Source: DASPSR01 sp035516175
GTDB taxonomy: Bacteria; Nitrospirota; UBA9217
Direction: 5' to 3'
Length of the DNA: 15,348 bases
Assembly (NCBI GenBank): GCA_035516175.1
Contig: DATJAO010000003.1
Span: 1-15,348 of the forward strand
This document shows, in pieces, positions 1 through 7,788 of the stretch. Under the pieces are notes generated by a model. That model did not search any database. It had not been told where the DNA came from and saw only the letters and a program-made list of their open reading frames with translations. The translations under genes were made by a program, and so were the position numbers. Numbering within the stretch: position 1 is the stretch's first letter; every line of letters begins with the position of its first letter.

Positions 1-1852
1 GCGTTGCGGGCGGAAGCTGCCGAATATGCTCTTTGATGCTGAAGAGGAATCCGAATATTCTTCGTAAGGGCATGGAAAAGGCCGTGGCCGTATACTGCAT
101 CCGGTTGGTTACCTTTTCAAATCCGCAGTCCCAGAGAGGCGTCCGGTGGATAGCCCCGGGCCGCGTATGGAGCAGCAGGTAGGTCATGATCACGACTGAC
201 AGGATGCCCAGGAACGCGATGGGCGCTGAATAAGAGGCTCGTGCGGCCGCAATCGGCGTGAGCCACATCCATCCGAAGCCCGATGCCGATGAAGCGAGCG
301 CGCCACCGACCAGTTTCTCGGCGAGAGGGTCCATCCACCTGATCATGAACGTGGGCAGAACGCCGAGCCCCAGACAAGTGACGGCAGCAAGCATCATGCC
401 GATCCGCATGGACCAGCCCGCCTCATGAACGCGGCCATGATGATGACCGCGCTGGTGTCCCAGGAACGTCACGCCGAAGGCCTTCACGAAACAGGCGGCG
501 GCAAGCGCGCTCGTAAGAGCCAGGAGCGCGGCCCCCAGCGGGATGAGCAGGTTCAGGAGCGGGCTTGGAAGCGCAGGCGATAGCAGGAACGCCTGGTACG
601 TGAGCCACTCCGACACGAATCCATTGAAGGGGGGAAGCGCCGAGATCGATATGCATCCGATCAGGAAGAACACGGCGGTCCAGGGCATGAGGCGGATGAG
701 GCCGCCCATCTCCTCCATGTTCCGCTCATGCGTGGCGTGAAGCACAGCGCCGGCTCCCATGAAGAGAAGCCCCTTGAACATGGCGTGGTTCAACGTGTGA
801 TAGAGGCCGGCGATCAGCGCCAGGGCAGCAAGGAGCGACATATTGAACGATTTGAATATCATGGCAAGACCGATGCCGATGAGGATAATACCGATGTTCT
901 CCACGGAATGGTATGCAAGGAGCCTTTTCAGATCGTGCTGCATCAGGGCGTAAAGGACCCCCAGGACCGCTGATATGAGGCCGAAGACCAGGACGAGGGC
1001 GCCCCACCACCAGGGGAAAAAACCAATGAGATCGAAGACGACCCGCACGATCCCGTAAATGGCGGTCTTGAGCATTACCCCGCTCATGAGAGCGGATACA
1101 TTCGACGGTGCGACCGGGTGCGCCTCGGGCAGCCATACATGGAGAGGGATCACGCCGGCCTTGGCCGCAAAACCGAAGAATGCGAGAAGAAAAGCCGCCG
1201 TTGCCCATCCCGCGGGGAGATTGGTCTTGCGCATGGCATCGAAGGTATAGCCTTCAAATCCCTTGAAACCTGTGGCAAGACCAGCCATGACGCCGAAGGA
1301 CAAAAGGATCGCGATCGCTCCCACGTGGGCGACGACGAGGTACAGAAAAGCAGCCCTCCTGTTCTCAAGACGCTCATCCTCGAAGAGCACGAGGAAGTAC
1401 GAAGCCGCAGCCATCAGCTCCCACGCGATCAGGAAGAACAGAGCGTCATCGGCGAGGACGACGAGAAACATCCCCGCCAGAAAGAAGGTGTAGAAAACCA
1501 CCAGGCTTGTCACAGAGCGATGGCCGATAAACCCCTTGACGTACCCGATAGAATAGATGGATACGAAAAAGGCCAGGAGTCCGACGACTACGAGGAAATA
1601 TCCCGACAGGAGGTCGAGCCTGAGATGAAAAGGGAGATCGGGCAGACCGATAGGCAAAATAGCCTGATACGTGTTGCCGCTTGCCACGGTCCAGACACCT
1701 GCAACAGTAGCAAGAAGAGAAGCGATGGTGGTAAGGGAAAAACCAGAATTGATGAGGAGCCTTTGATTATTGCGCAGGAACGGCGTCAGCGCAAGCAGGA
1801 ATAGAAGCACAGCAAAAGACAAGGATATAATGCTGATAGGTGAAAGAAACAC
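1..1852 (-). CDS. hyfB: HyfB-like proton-pumping antiporter subunit, second copy (partial, runs off the left edge)
   Basis: I read one uninterrupted frame from a GTG at 1852 to the window edge (617 codons, no stop), so the C-terminal end is missing. The GTG is preceded by CGGGAGGTAGGGAC, a good ribosome site. The protein is a multi-spanning membrane subunit of the NuoL/HyfB/MrpA-antiporter family, expected to move H+ or Na+ across the inner membrane. Family residues visible are Glu145 in AWELMAA, Lys231 in AAKAGVIPLHVWLPEAHP, His238, Lys262, and later LAYHSVENIGIILIGIG and NHAMFKGLLF. Near the edge LWDCGFEKVTNRMQYTATAF matches the HyfB-specific tail also present in the copy at 9780-7789, so this is a HyfB paralogue rather than HyfD. 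It lies 215 bp after the small-subunit gene, and a possible weak terminator falls in between. The family is confident; the symbol means 'HyfB-like' and does not imply hydrogenase activity. Confidence 0.9.
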   Translation of the reverse strand, partial: MFLSPISIISLSFAVLLFLLALTPFLRNNQRLLINSGFSLTTIASLLATVAGVWTVASGNTYQAILPIGLPDLPFHLRLDLLSGYFLVVVGLLAFFVSIYSIGYVKGFIGHRSVTSLVVFYTFFLAGMFLVVLADDALFFLIAWELMAAASYFLVLFEDERLENRRAAFLYLVVAHVGAIAILLSFGVMAGLATGFKGFEGYTFDAMRKTNLPAGWATAAFLLAFFGFAAKAGVIPLHVWLPEAHPVAPSNVSALMSGVMLKTAIYGIVRVVFDLIGFFPWWWGALVLVFGLISAVLGVLYALMQHDLKRLLAYHSVENIGIILIGIGLAMIFKSFNMSLLAALALIAGLYHTLNHAMFKGLLFMGAGAVLHATHERNMEEMGGLIRLMPWTAVFFLIGCISISALPPFNGFVSEWLTYQAFLLSPALPSPLLNLLIPLGAALLALTSALAAACFVKAFGVTFLGHQRGHHHGRVHEAGWSMRIGMMLAAVTCLGLGVLPTFMIRWMDPLAEKLVGGALASSASGFGWMWLTPIAAARASYSAPIAFLGILSVVIMTYLLLHTRPGAIHRTPLWDCGFEKVTNRMQYTATAFSMPLRRIFGFLFSIKEHIRQLPPAT

Positions 1853-1989
1853 GTCCCTACCTCCCGGAGTATCCCTGCATCTTTGACCTGAAACCGATCA
1901 TTTCATCTGAAAATCGCGTCTGACACATTCACAAAAAGTCAAACTCCGCCACGGAGACATCGAGATGCGGCGTAAAACGCGATGGCAAT

Positions 1990-2038
1990 AAAAAAAGACC
2001 CGATGCCTCCCTGTGACTCAGTGGTGGATCCGTTTTTT
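1990..2038. terminator. possible bidirectional terminator between small-subunit gene and second hyfB
   Basis: CGATGCCTCC (2001-2010) can pair imperfectly with GGTGGATCCG (2023-2032), with two single-base bulges and one mismatch. Six Ts follow on the plus strand (2033-2038). On the minus strand seven Ts follow four bases after the stem (1996-1990). It could reduce read-through from hyfI into the second hyfB. The stem is weak, so this is tentative. Confidence 0.3.
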
Positions 2039-2067
2039 ATGGGAACATAACGCTTGGTTTCTTCAGT

Positions 2068-2592
2068 TTATTCAGTGCGTCTATCGATGAGCTGGGAAAG
2101 TCCCAGCAAAATCGCGATAGGCGTCGGCGGACATCCCGGGATGTAAGCGTCAACGGGGACAACATTTGCAACCCCGTTCGTGACCGCGTAACTTCCTTTA
2201 TATATACCGCCATCTTTTGCGCAATCACCGCAGGCCACAACAAGCCTCGGCTCAGGAGTTGCGATGTACGTTCTCTTCAGCGCGAGCTCCATCTGGCGCG
2301 ACACCGGGCCGGTCACGAGCAGCACGTCGGCGTGCCGCGGTGACGCGACGAAGTCGATGCCGAACCGCTGGATATCGTAGATGGGATTGGTGAGCGCCGT
2401 GCATTCCCATTCACAGGCATTGCACGAGCCAGCATCGATCTGCCTGATCCGGAGCGATCTGCCGAAGATTGTATCAATTTTCCTCTGAATGTCAACAATC
2501 TTCGCCGCCTGCTCGGGCGTGACGGTGAATCCCTCGGGAAAAGGAATTACCTGTTTTTTTTGTACAATATTATTTATGATCTCTTTAAACAT
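2068..2592 (-). CDS. hyfI: HyfI/NuoB-type [4Fe-4S] small subunit of the hydrogenase-like complex
   Basis: This 174-residue protein is the iron-sulfur small subunit (NuoB/HycG/EchC family) that docks to the large subunit and carries the cluster next to the active site. The cluster cysteines are present: Cys57 and Cys60 in DAGSCNACEWEC, Cys121 in VVACGDCAKDGG, and Cys154 in YIPGCPPTP. Cys64 and Cys124 are additional. The spacing CxxC is the hydrogenase type, not the tandem CC of true complex I. It is shorter than E. coli HyfI (about 250 residues). The ATG at 2592 follows AAGGCGGGAA. It lies 188 bp after the large-subunit gene, where hyfH (a two-cluster ferredoxin-like subunit) would normally be; I find no gene there. 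Because the Ni-Fe ligands are absent from its partner, electrons probably end at a different acceptor site. Confidence 0.92.
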   Translation of the reverse strand: MFKEIINNIVQKKQVIPFPEGFTVTPEQAAKIVDIQRKIDTIFGRSLRIRQIDAGSCNACEWECTALTNPIYDIQRFGIDFVASPRHADVLLVTGPVSRQMELALKRTYIATPEPRLVVACGDCAKDGGIYKGSYAVTNGVANVVPVDAYIPGCPPTPIAILLGLSQLIDRRTE

Positions 2593-2780
2593 TTCCCGCC
2601 TTCAAGTAATAATATAGTGCAAAATCCCTCTGACAGCGTTTACAAGATGTACAGGACCTTTCAAAACCAAGGCATCAACCCCGCTAATCCCATTCTCCTG
2701 TCCAGTATTCATCCGCGCAGGCCAAAGCCTTCGGCTCGTGCAGGCTCCATACACCTGGCACCTCACCCCTTAGGGATCCT

Positions 2781-4349
2781 CTACATGTCCGTCCCTGAAT
2801 ACGACAAGTTAAAGCTCTTGTTGCAGAGAGGAAAATCGGGCACGATGTTCCCATGGACCGCAAAGGGCACTGCGGGCCAGTTGCAGTACGACGGTGAGCG
2901 GAATTTTACGCGAAGCGGCTTGCCTTCCTTATCAGCCATGACCCAGTAGAACAGCGAACCGCGCGGCGTCTCAGCATAGCCCAGTCCCGACGCATAGCCA
3001 GCGGCCTGTTGCACCGGAACAGCAAGCGCCCCCTTATATCCGCTTTCAATGAGCGCCTGGATCATGGATATGGAGCATTCCGTTTCTTCACCACGTATCA
3101 TCATGCGCGCGAACACGTCCCCCTTTTCGTGAGTGTGGGATTCGAAGATCAGCCGGTCGTACAGAAGATGGGGATGGGACTTTCTCATATCATCGGTCAG
3201 ACCGGACGCGCGCGCAGCCACGCCCGTGACGCCAAGCTTCATCGCAATGTCCTTGGACAGCTTGCCCGTGTTCTGGAGCCGTTCGACGTGCGATACCGAC
3301 CCGAGCAAGAGCTGCATAAGCTCTTTATAACCTCTGGTAGCGATATCAAGGGTCTTAAGGATATCATCGGCCTCCGCAAATACATCCCTGGTGACGCCGC
3401 CGACCACGTTCACTCCGCGCAGATACCTGCTGCCCGTGAGCCGTTCATTGAGCTGCATGAGCTGCTCTTTGATCACCGCGCCCTTCATGTACCCCACGGC
3501 GAGCGCCGTTCCCGCGCACATGTTCCCGATGTCTCCGACATGATTGTAGAGACGTTCGAGTTCGAGCAGGAGGGTCCGCACAGCAGATGCTTTTTCCGTG
3601 ATTTCGGCCCCCGCCATCCGCTCAACCGCCATGCAGTATGCTGCACCATGGGAGAAGGATGAGGTGCCGGAAACACGCTCAGCGAGCTTCACCCCTTCGA
3701 TAAAGCCCAGGGTCTCGAAATGTTTCTCCGTACCCTTGTGAGTATAGAACAAACGCGGCTCAAGGAAAAAGATAGTCTCCCCGACGGCGCTGAACCGGAA
3801 GTGGCCGGGCTCGATGATGCCCGCATGCACCGGACCAACGGGGATCTGGACGACTCCTTCGCCTTCGACCTCCATGAAAGGATGGGGAACTTTTATTGTC
3901 GTTCCCTCTCCCCACTCCTTGGCATCCGATTCCGTGATCTTCCAATCTTTCCTGAGCGGATGAGAACGCATGGGGAAAGATTCATGGAAAACGAGCCTGC
4001 GTTGGTCGGGATGCCCATGCGGCACGAGGCCGAACATATCATTGATCTCACGCTCGTACCAGTGGGCCGCGGGGATCGAGCTTGTAATGGACGGGAAGGA
4101 GGGCTCCTGTTCACCTAAGGGAAGCACGATGAAGTAAAACCTGTCCTCGCCAGGGATGGAGAATACGGTATAAATCCGTAAAAGGCCGTCTTTCCCCCGT
4201 TCATCCGCTGCGAACATGAGGCGCAGGAGCGCATGCTGCCTGGTATGGAGATGAACGCAGACGTCCTTGAAGTCCTCTTTCCTGACCTCGATGAAGACCT
4301 CGTTCAGATGTTCCCGCTTTGATACCGCTTTCCTGAAAATGTTCTCCAT
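2781..4349 (-). CDS. hyfG: HyfG-type large subunit (NuoC-NuoD fusion) lacking all Ni-Fe ligands; Ehr-like
   Basis: A 522-residue fusion. Residues about 1-150 form a NuoC/30-kDa-like domain (HWYEREINDMFGL at 96-108, then the HPLRKDW segment). Residues about 155-522 form a NuoD/NiFe large-subunit fold (VGPVHAGIIEPGHFRF at 171-186, TPRGSLFYW near 461-469). In hydrogenases the first ligand motif is RxCGxC; here it reads RVSGTSSFSH (225-234) with Ser227 and Ser230. The last motif DPCxxCTD reads NLSYSGTDM (514-522) with Ser516 and Gly519. All four Ni-Fe cysteines are therefore gone, while the fold and the docking elements remain. The gene starts with ATG at 4349, sharing one base with the preceding stop (TGATG), which indicates translational coupling with hyfF. 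This matches energy-converting hydrogenase-related (Ehr) complexes. The symbol denotes family membership only; hydrogenase activity is unlikely. Confidence 0.93.
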   Translation of the reverse strand: MENIFRKAVSKREHLNEVFIEVRKEDFKDVCVHLHTRQHALLRLMFAADERGKDGLLRIYTVFSIPGEDRFYFIVLPLGEQEPSFPSITSSIPAAHWYEREINDMFGLVPHGHPDQRRLVFHESFPMRSHPLRKDWKITESDAKEWGEGTTIKVPHPFMEVEGEGVVQIPVGPVHAGIIEPGHFRFSAVGETIFFLEPRLFYTHKGTEKHFETLGFIEGVKLAERVSGTSSFSHGAAYCMAVERMAGAEITEKASAVRTLLLELERLYNHVGDIGNMCAGTALAVGYMKGAVIKEQLMQLNERLTGSRYLRGVNVVGGVTRDVFAEADDILKTLDIATRGYKELMQLLLGSVSHVERLQNTGKLSKDIAMKLGVTGVAARASGLTDDMRKSHPHLLYDRLIFESHTHEKGDVFARMMIRGEETECSISMIQALIESGYKGALAVPVQQAAGYASGLGYAETPRGSLFYWVMADKEGKPLRVKFRSPSYCNWPAVPFAVHGNIVPDFPLCNKSFNLSYSGTDM

Positions 4350-5839
4350 CAGTTTACTCCGAGTACTTGAACGCAGGTCCTGATAGTGCTATCGATAAAG
4401 CCGGGAACTTTGAGGCCCATTACGATTACCGCCAGCGCCATGACGATCATGATCCCATTGCTGAGAGCATTGCCGGCATTATAGGTCCCGACATGATGAT
4501 CCTCTGCCGGTAGGCCTGACGCTTCTTCCGGCTTCCCGAACAGCATCCTTCCGAAACCAGACAGGAACCCATAGAACACGATGACGACGAAGAGAAGGAA
4601 GAGGATCACGATGGGCCAGAGCCCCCTGTCGACCCCCGCCTTCAGCACCGTGAATTCGCTCACGAAAATATTGAAGGGCGGCGTGCCCGAAAGCGACAGA
4701 GCGCCGATGAAGGTCAGCGTGCCGAGGAGCGGCATGGAAGAGAGCACGCCGTTCACGTTAGCAATGTTCGTCGAGCCGAATCGCGCCTGGATCTTTCCCG
4801 AGGCGAAGAACATGAGCGGCTTTGACAGCGCGTGGTTCAGGATATGAAGGAGGGCCCCATAGATGCCGACGGGCCCGCCGATGCCGATACCGAGGGAGAT
4901 GATGCCCATGTGTTCGATGCTGCTGTACGCAAGGAGCCGCTTGTAGTTCTCCTGCACGAGGATGAATATGGCCGCGATGCCGACCGAGATGAGCCCGAAG
5001 ATGATCAAGAGGTTGCCGGTGAACGCTTCTCCCGTCGATGGCCCGACGATAGATACAAAGCGCATGATCCCGTAGAATGCGGTGTTCAGGAGGATCCCCG
5101 AGAGCAGCGCGCTGATGGGGCTGGGTGCCTGGCTGTGCGCGTCCGGCAGCCAATTATGCACCGGCGCCAGGCCGGCTTTGGTGCCGTAACCCACGAGCAC
5201 GAAAATGAATGCGAGCTTCATGGTCACGGGATTAAGCCGAGGGGCCACGGTTTTGAGCGCCGTCCAGTTGAGCGCACCTTCGGTCCCCATGACGGCCGTG
5301 GAAGCATAATAGGCGATGAAGGTCCCGAGGAGCGCGAAGGTGATGCCGACCGTGCAGAGGATGATGTATTTCCAGGCCGCCTCGACCGCCAGAGGCCGCT
5401 TATGGAACCCGAGCCCGATGAGAAGGGCCGACACGATCGTCGTGGCCTCGATCCCGATCCACATGATCGCCAGATTGTTGGCCATGGTCACGATAAGCAT
5501 GGTGAAGATGAAAAGCTGCAGCAGGCCGTAATAGCGCCTGACCCCGCGGAGATCAATGAGCCCGGCTTCGAGCTCGTGCTCAAGGTAGCTGATGGAGTAG
5601 ATCGCCGAGGCGAGGCTCAGGCAAATCACGATCGCCATGATATAACCCGAGAGAGCGTCCATCGACAATGCGCCGCCCAAGTCCGCAACCGGCGTGGAAA
5701 TGGATGCCGTAACCGTCGGATAGGCACAAAGCGCCAGAGCGGCAGTGCCGACGAGGCTCGCGTATCCTATCAAGCGTGCATTCCTCAGCACATAGCATAT
5801 GAAGGCCGTTACGACCGGTATGATAAGTATGGCGACCAC
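4349..5839 (-). CDS. hyfF: HyfF/NuoN-type proton-translocating membrane subunit
   Basis: A 496-residue polytopic protein of the antiporter-like NuoL/M/N family, close in length to HyfF. Residues expected in the ion channel are visible: Glu131 in WIGIEATT, Lys221 and His228 in YGTKAGLAPVHNWLPDAH, Lys300 in KRLLAYSSIEHMG, and His336/Lys340 in LLHILNHALSKPLMFF. It lacks the WDCG...RMQYTATAF tail of HyfB proteins, which supports HyfF rather than a third HyfB. The start is GTG at 5839, preceded by AGAGGATATAC. It lies 51 bp after hyfE and overlaps the large-subunit start by one base, so it is firmly within the operon. In the assembled complex it would sit in the membrane arm beside HyfE and HyfC and pump ions when the peripheral arm is reduced. 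Confidence 0.93.
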   Translation of the reverse strand: MVAILIIPVVTAFICYVLRNARLIGYASLVGTAALALCAYPTVTASISTPVADLGGALSMDALSGYIMAIVICLSLASAIYSISYLEHELEAGLIDLRGVRRYYGLLQLFIFTMLIVTMANNLAIMWIGIEATTIVSALLIGLGFHKRPLAVEAAWKYIILCTVGITFALLGTFIAYYASTAVMGTEGALNWTALKTVAPRLNPVTMKLAFIFVLVGYGTKAGLAPVHNWLPDAHSQAPSPISALLSGILLNTAFYGIMRFVSIVGPSTGEAFTGNLLIIFGLISVGIAAIFILVQENYKRLLAYSSIEHMGIISLGIGIGGPVGIYGALLHILNHALSKPLMFFASGKIQARFGSTNIANVNGVLSSMPLLGTLTFIGALSLSGTPPFNIFVSEFTVLKAGVDRGLWPIVILFLLFVVIVFYGFLSGFGRMLFGKPEEASGLPAEDHHVGTYNAGNALSNGIMIVMALAVIVMGLKVPGFIDSTIRTCVQVLGVN

Positions 5840-5890
5840 GTATATCCTCTCTACCTGAACTTGGTCCTTGTGTCCCGCACTCTGAACATT

Positions 5891-6550
5891 CTATCCCTTA
5901 AGCACCGTCAGCTTGTCGAGATCGGCCGATGCAAAGGCCCTCTTGATCTGGATGGCAAAGATCCCCAGAATGATCACGCCCATCAGCATGTCGAACAGAA
6001 CGCCCAACTCGATTATCGTCGGCATGCCGAAGGTCAAGGAGAACCCCGCTAGGAACAGTCCGTTCTCCATGAACAGAAGTCCTATCACTTGAGTCAGTGC
6101 TTTTTTTCTCGTGATCATGATGAAGAGGCTGATGAGGATCACGGCGATGGATATCTGGAGCACGTTCTTTGAAAACCCGGTGACGAAGATGCCGTCCTTG
6201 AGTGACGCGTACACCACGGCCACGAGAATGCCCGAGATAGCGAGCGACACGGAGTTGCTGATGTAGGGCTGCACTTCGTGCGTCACCCGCATCTGACGCA
6301 CGATCCGTCGAAGGAAAAGCGGTATGATGATCCCCTTGGTGGCGAGCGTGAGCAGAGCTGCGATATAGAGGTGAGTTTCGCCCACGAGGACCGCCACGAC
6401 GGCGATCAGGCCAGACAGGAGCCAGGAATTGATCGTGTATGCCTTCACATAGGACTCGATGCTCTTGAAGGCGTTTAACGTGACGGCCGTCAGGAGGATG
6501 CCTACGGAAATGAAATCAGTTATCGAGAATGCTTCAAGCCAGACTTTCAT
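5891..6550 (-). CDS. hyfE: HyfE membrane subunit (NuoK-like)
   Basis: A 219-residue hydrophobic protein with about six or seven membrane segments, the same length as HyfE of hydrogenase 4 (about 216). The C-terminal half is NuoK/MrpC-like: IGLLFMENGLFLAG carries Glu162 inside a membrane helix, and IELGVLFDMLMGV carries Glu181 and Asp187. Such buried acidic residues belong to the proton path of this family. The ATG at 6550 has only a weak ribosome site (AAGGG about nine bases upstream). The gene follows hyfC by 169 bp and precedes hyfF by 51 bp. The order C-E-F follows the E. coli hyf operon except that hyfD, which normally lies between hyfC and hyfE, is absent here. Confidence 0.9.
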   Translation of the reverse strand: MKVWLEAFSITDFISVGILLTAVTLNAFKSIESYVKAYTINSWLLSGLIAVVAVLVGETHLYIAALLTLATKGIIIPLFLRRIVRQMRVTHEVQPYISNSVSLAISGILVAVVYASLKDGIFVTGFSKNVLQISIAVILISLFIMITRKKALTQVIGLLFMENGLFLAGFSLTFGMPTIIELGVLFDMLMGVIILGIFAIQIKRAFASADLDKLTVLKG

Positions 6551-6626
6551 GACATGAACCCTTTTTTAAAAAAGAGCAATAAAATTACCCCCCCAGAGAA
6601 GCAGGGCACACAGAGGTAAAATATCG

Positions 6627-6710
6627 TTATCTTTTATTCAGTGACCTCAGGTCCTCCGGGGTGAATGTATTCCTCAGTTCCCGATCTTCAATGCTCAATT
6701 CCACGTTCAC
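6627..6710 (-). other. short open frame in phase with hyfC, possible small gene or former C-terminal extension
   Basis: After the hyfC TGA stop (6722-6720) the same frame stays open for 30 codons to a TAA at 6629-6627. A GTG at 6710 could start a 27-residue peptide rich in charged residues (it contains SIEDRELR and FTPEDLRSLNKR). No ribosome site is visible before the GTG. An open run this long can occur by chance, so a gene, a read-through extension or ordinary spacer are all possible. I do not recognise the peptide. Confidence 0.2.
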
Positions 6711-6719
6711 CGGACGTCG

Positions 6720-7646
6720 TCACTTCCCCATCATGATATGCGTCACGAGCGACAGGAACGCAAGCACAAAGGCTCCTCCGAGGATCGATGGCAGCTGGAA
6801 GAAGCGCACCTTTGCGCGCGTGGACTCCACGGCCGCCATGAGGACGGACATCCCAAGCATCTTGACCGCGTAGATGCCAAACGGGACGATAAGCCTGGCG
6901 AGTGCTACATTATGGCCAATTCCCGTGGGAAAGAATATATCGACTGCCAGCGTAAAAAGGACCATCTGCTTCATGTAGTGAGCCCATTCCATGAGCGCCA
7001 GATAGCGGCCTGAATATTCCAGGATCATTCCTTCATGGATCATGGTGAGCTCGAGATGCGTGTCCGGGTTGTCCACCGGAACCCTACCCGTCTCGGCGAT
7101 GATCGCTACGACAAATGCTGCGAGCGAGAGCAAATGCGACGGAGAGTATGCCGCGCCCTGTTTCGCGGCAATAACCGCGATATTCGTGGAGCCGGCGGCT
7201 ATGGCGGCCGCAAAGAGCGCGAGCATCATCATGGGTTCAACGAGAATAGCGACGGTCATCTCCCTGCTGCTCCCCTCACCTCCGAAGGCGGTCCCGGCGT
7301 CGAGGCCGGCAAGGGCCATGAAGAACCGCGAAAGGGCAAACGTGTAGATGAGGGCGATCACATCGCCCATCATGCTGTAAGGCGGCTTCACAATAATAAC
7401 AGGGACGATCATGGCCGCGGCTATGGTTGAGACAAATACGACATAGGGTGCGGCCTCGAATACCCAGGAAGTGACGCTGGATACCACCATATCCTTCTTG
7501 AACAGACGTATGAGGTCGTAATAGGGTTGAAGAACGCCGGGCCCTTTTCTTCCCTGCATGCTCGCCTTGAGCTTCTTGATCACCCCGTTCACGAGAGGAG
7601 AGAAGAAGATGATTATGAGAAACTGAAAATAATCCATGGATGACAC
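6720..7646 (-). CDS. hyfC: HyfC/NuoH-type membrane anchor subunit
   Basis: A 308-residue polytopic protein of the NuoH/HycD/HyfC/EchB family that connects the peripheral arm to the membrane pumps. Typical elements are QGRKGPGVLQPYYDLIRLFK (31-50), the SSREM segment (126-130), and the acidic cytoplasmic loop ETGRVPVDNPDTHLEL (185-200) followed by MIHEGMILEYSG. These residues line the cavity that is the quinone site in complex I and its remnant in hydrogenases. The frame opens at GTG 7646 (used here); ATG at 7637, three codons later, is equally plausible because GGGAT lies upstream of both. Length matches HyfC (about 315). It lies 142 bp after the first hyfB. The same frame continues past the TGA stop for 30 codons (see the note on 6627-6710). 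Confidence 0.92.
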   Translation of the reverse strand: MSSMDYFQFLIIIFFSPLVNGVIKKLKASMQGRKGPGVLQPYYDLIRLFKKDMVVSSVTSWVFEAAPYVVFVSTIAAAMIVPVIIVKPPYSMMGDVIALIYTFALSRFFMALAGLDAGTAFGGEGSSREMTVAILVEPMMMLALFAAAIAAGSTNIAVIAAKQGAAYSPSHLLSLAAFVVAIIAETGRVPVDNPDTHLELTMIHEGMILEYSGRYLALMEWAHYMKQMVLFTLAVDIFFPTGIGHNVALARLIVPFGIYAVKMLGMSVLMAAVESTRAKVRFFQLPSILGGAFVLAFLSLVTHIMMGK

Positions 7647-7788
7647 GATCCCAAATCACAATCTACAAATTTCAAACAATTTTCACCCATACCGTTCAAA
7701 CATCATAAATTTCGGCATTGGCTATTGAAGTCCATTTATATTGAGCGCCTTTCCATTTTCTCCGCGCATCAGTCACCCCGTGGCCAGC

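Noticed and set aside
726..1208. Apparent fragmentation of the second hyfB into short minus-strand frames
   Set aside because: The short frames are in other phases. The correct phase is open without interruption from 1852 to the left edge and shows HyfB motifs throughout.
1118..1804. 228-codon open frame on the plus strand
   Set aside because: It is antisense to the second hyfB, and its highly charged product has no recognisable motif.
2593..2780. 34-codon minus-strand frame between large and small subunit genes
   Set aside because: It has no convincing ribosome site and no cysteine motif, so it cannot be HyfH.
3009..3662. 217-codon open frame on the plus strand
   Set aside because: It lies fully opposite the large-subunit gene, which has clear motifs and translational coupling.
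4832..6052. 406-codon open frame on the plus strand
   Set aside because: It is antisense to hyfF and hyfE, both with strong family motifs. Its product is rich in charged residues (Asp, Glu, Arg, His), as expected for the complement of hydrophobic membrane genes.
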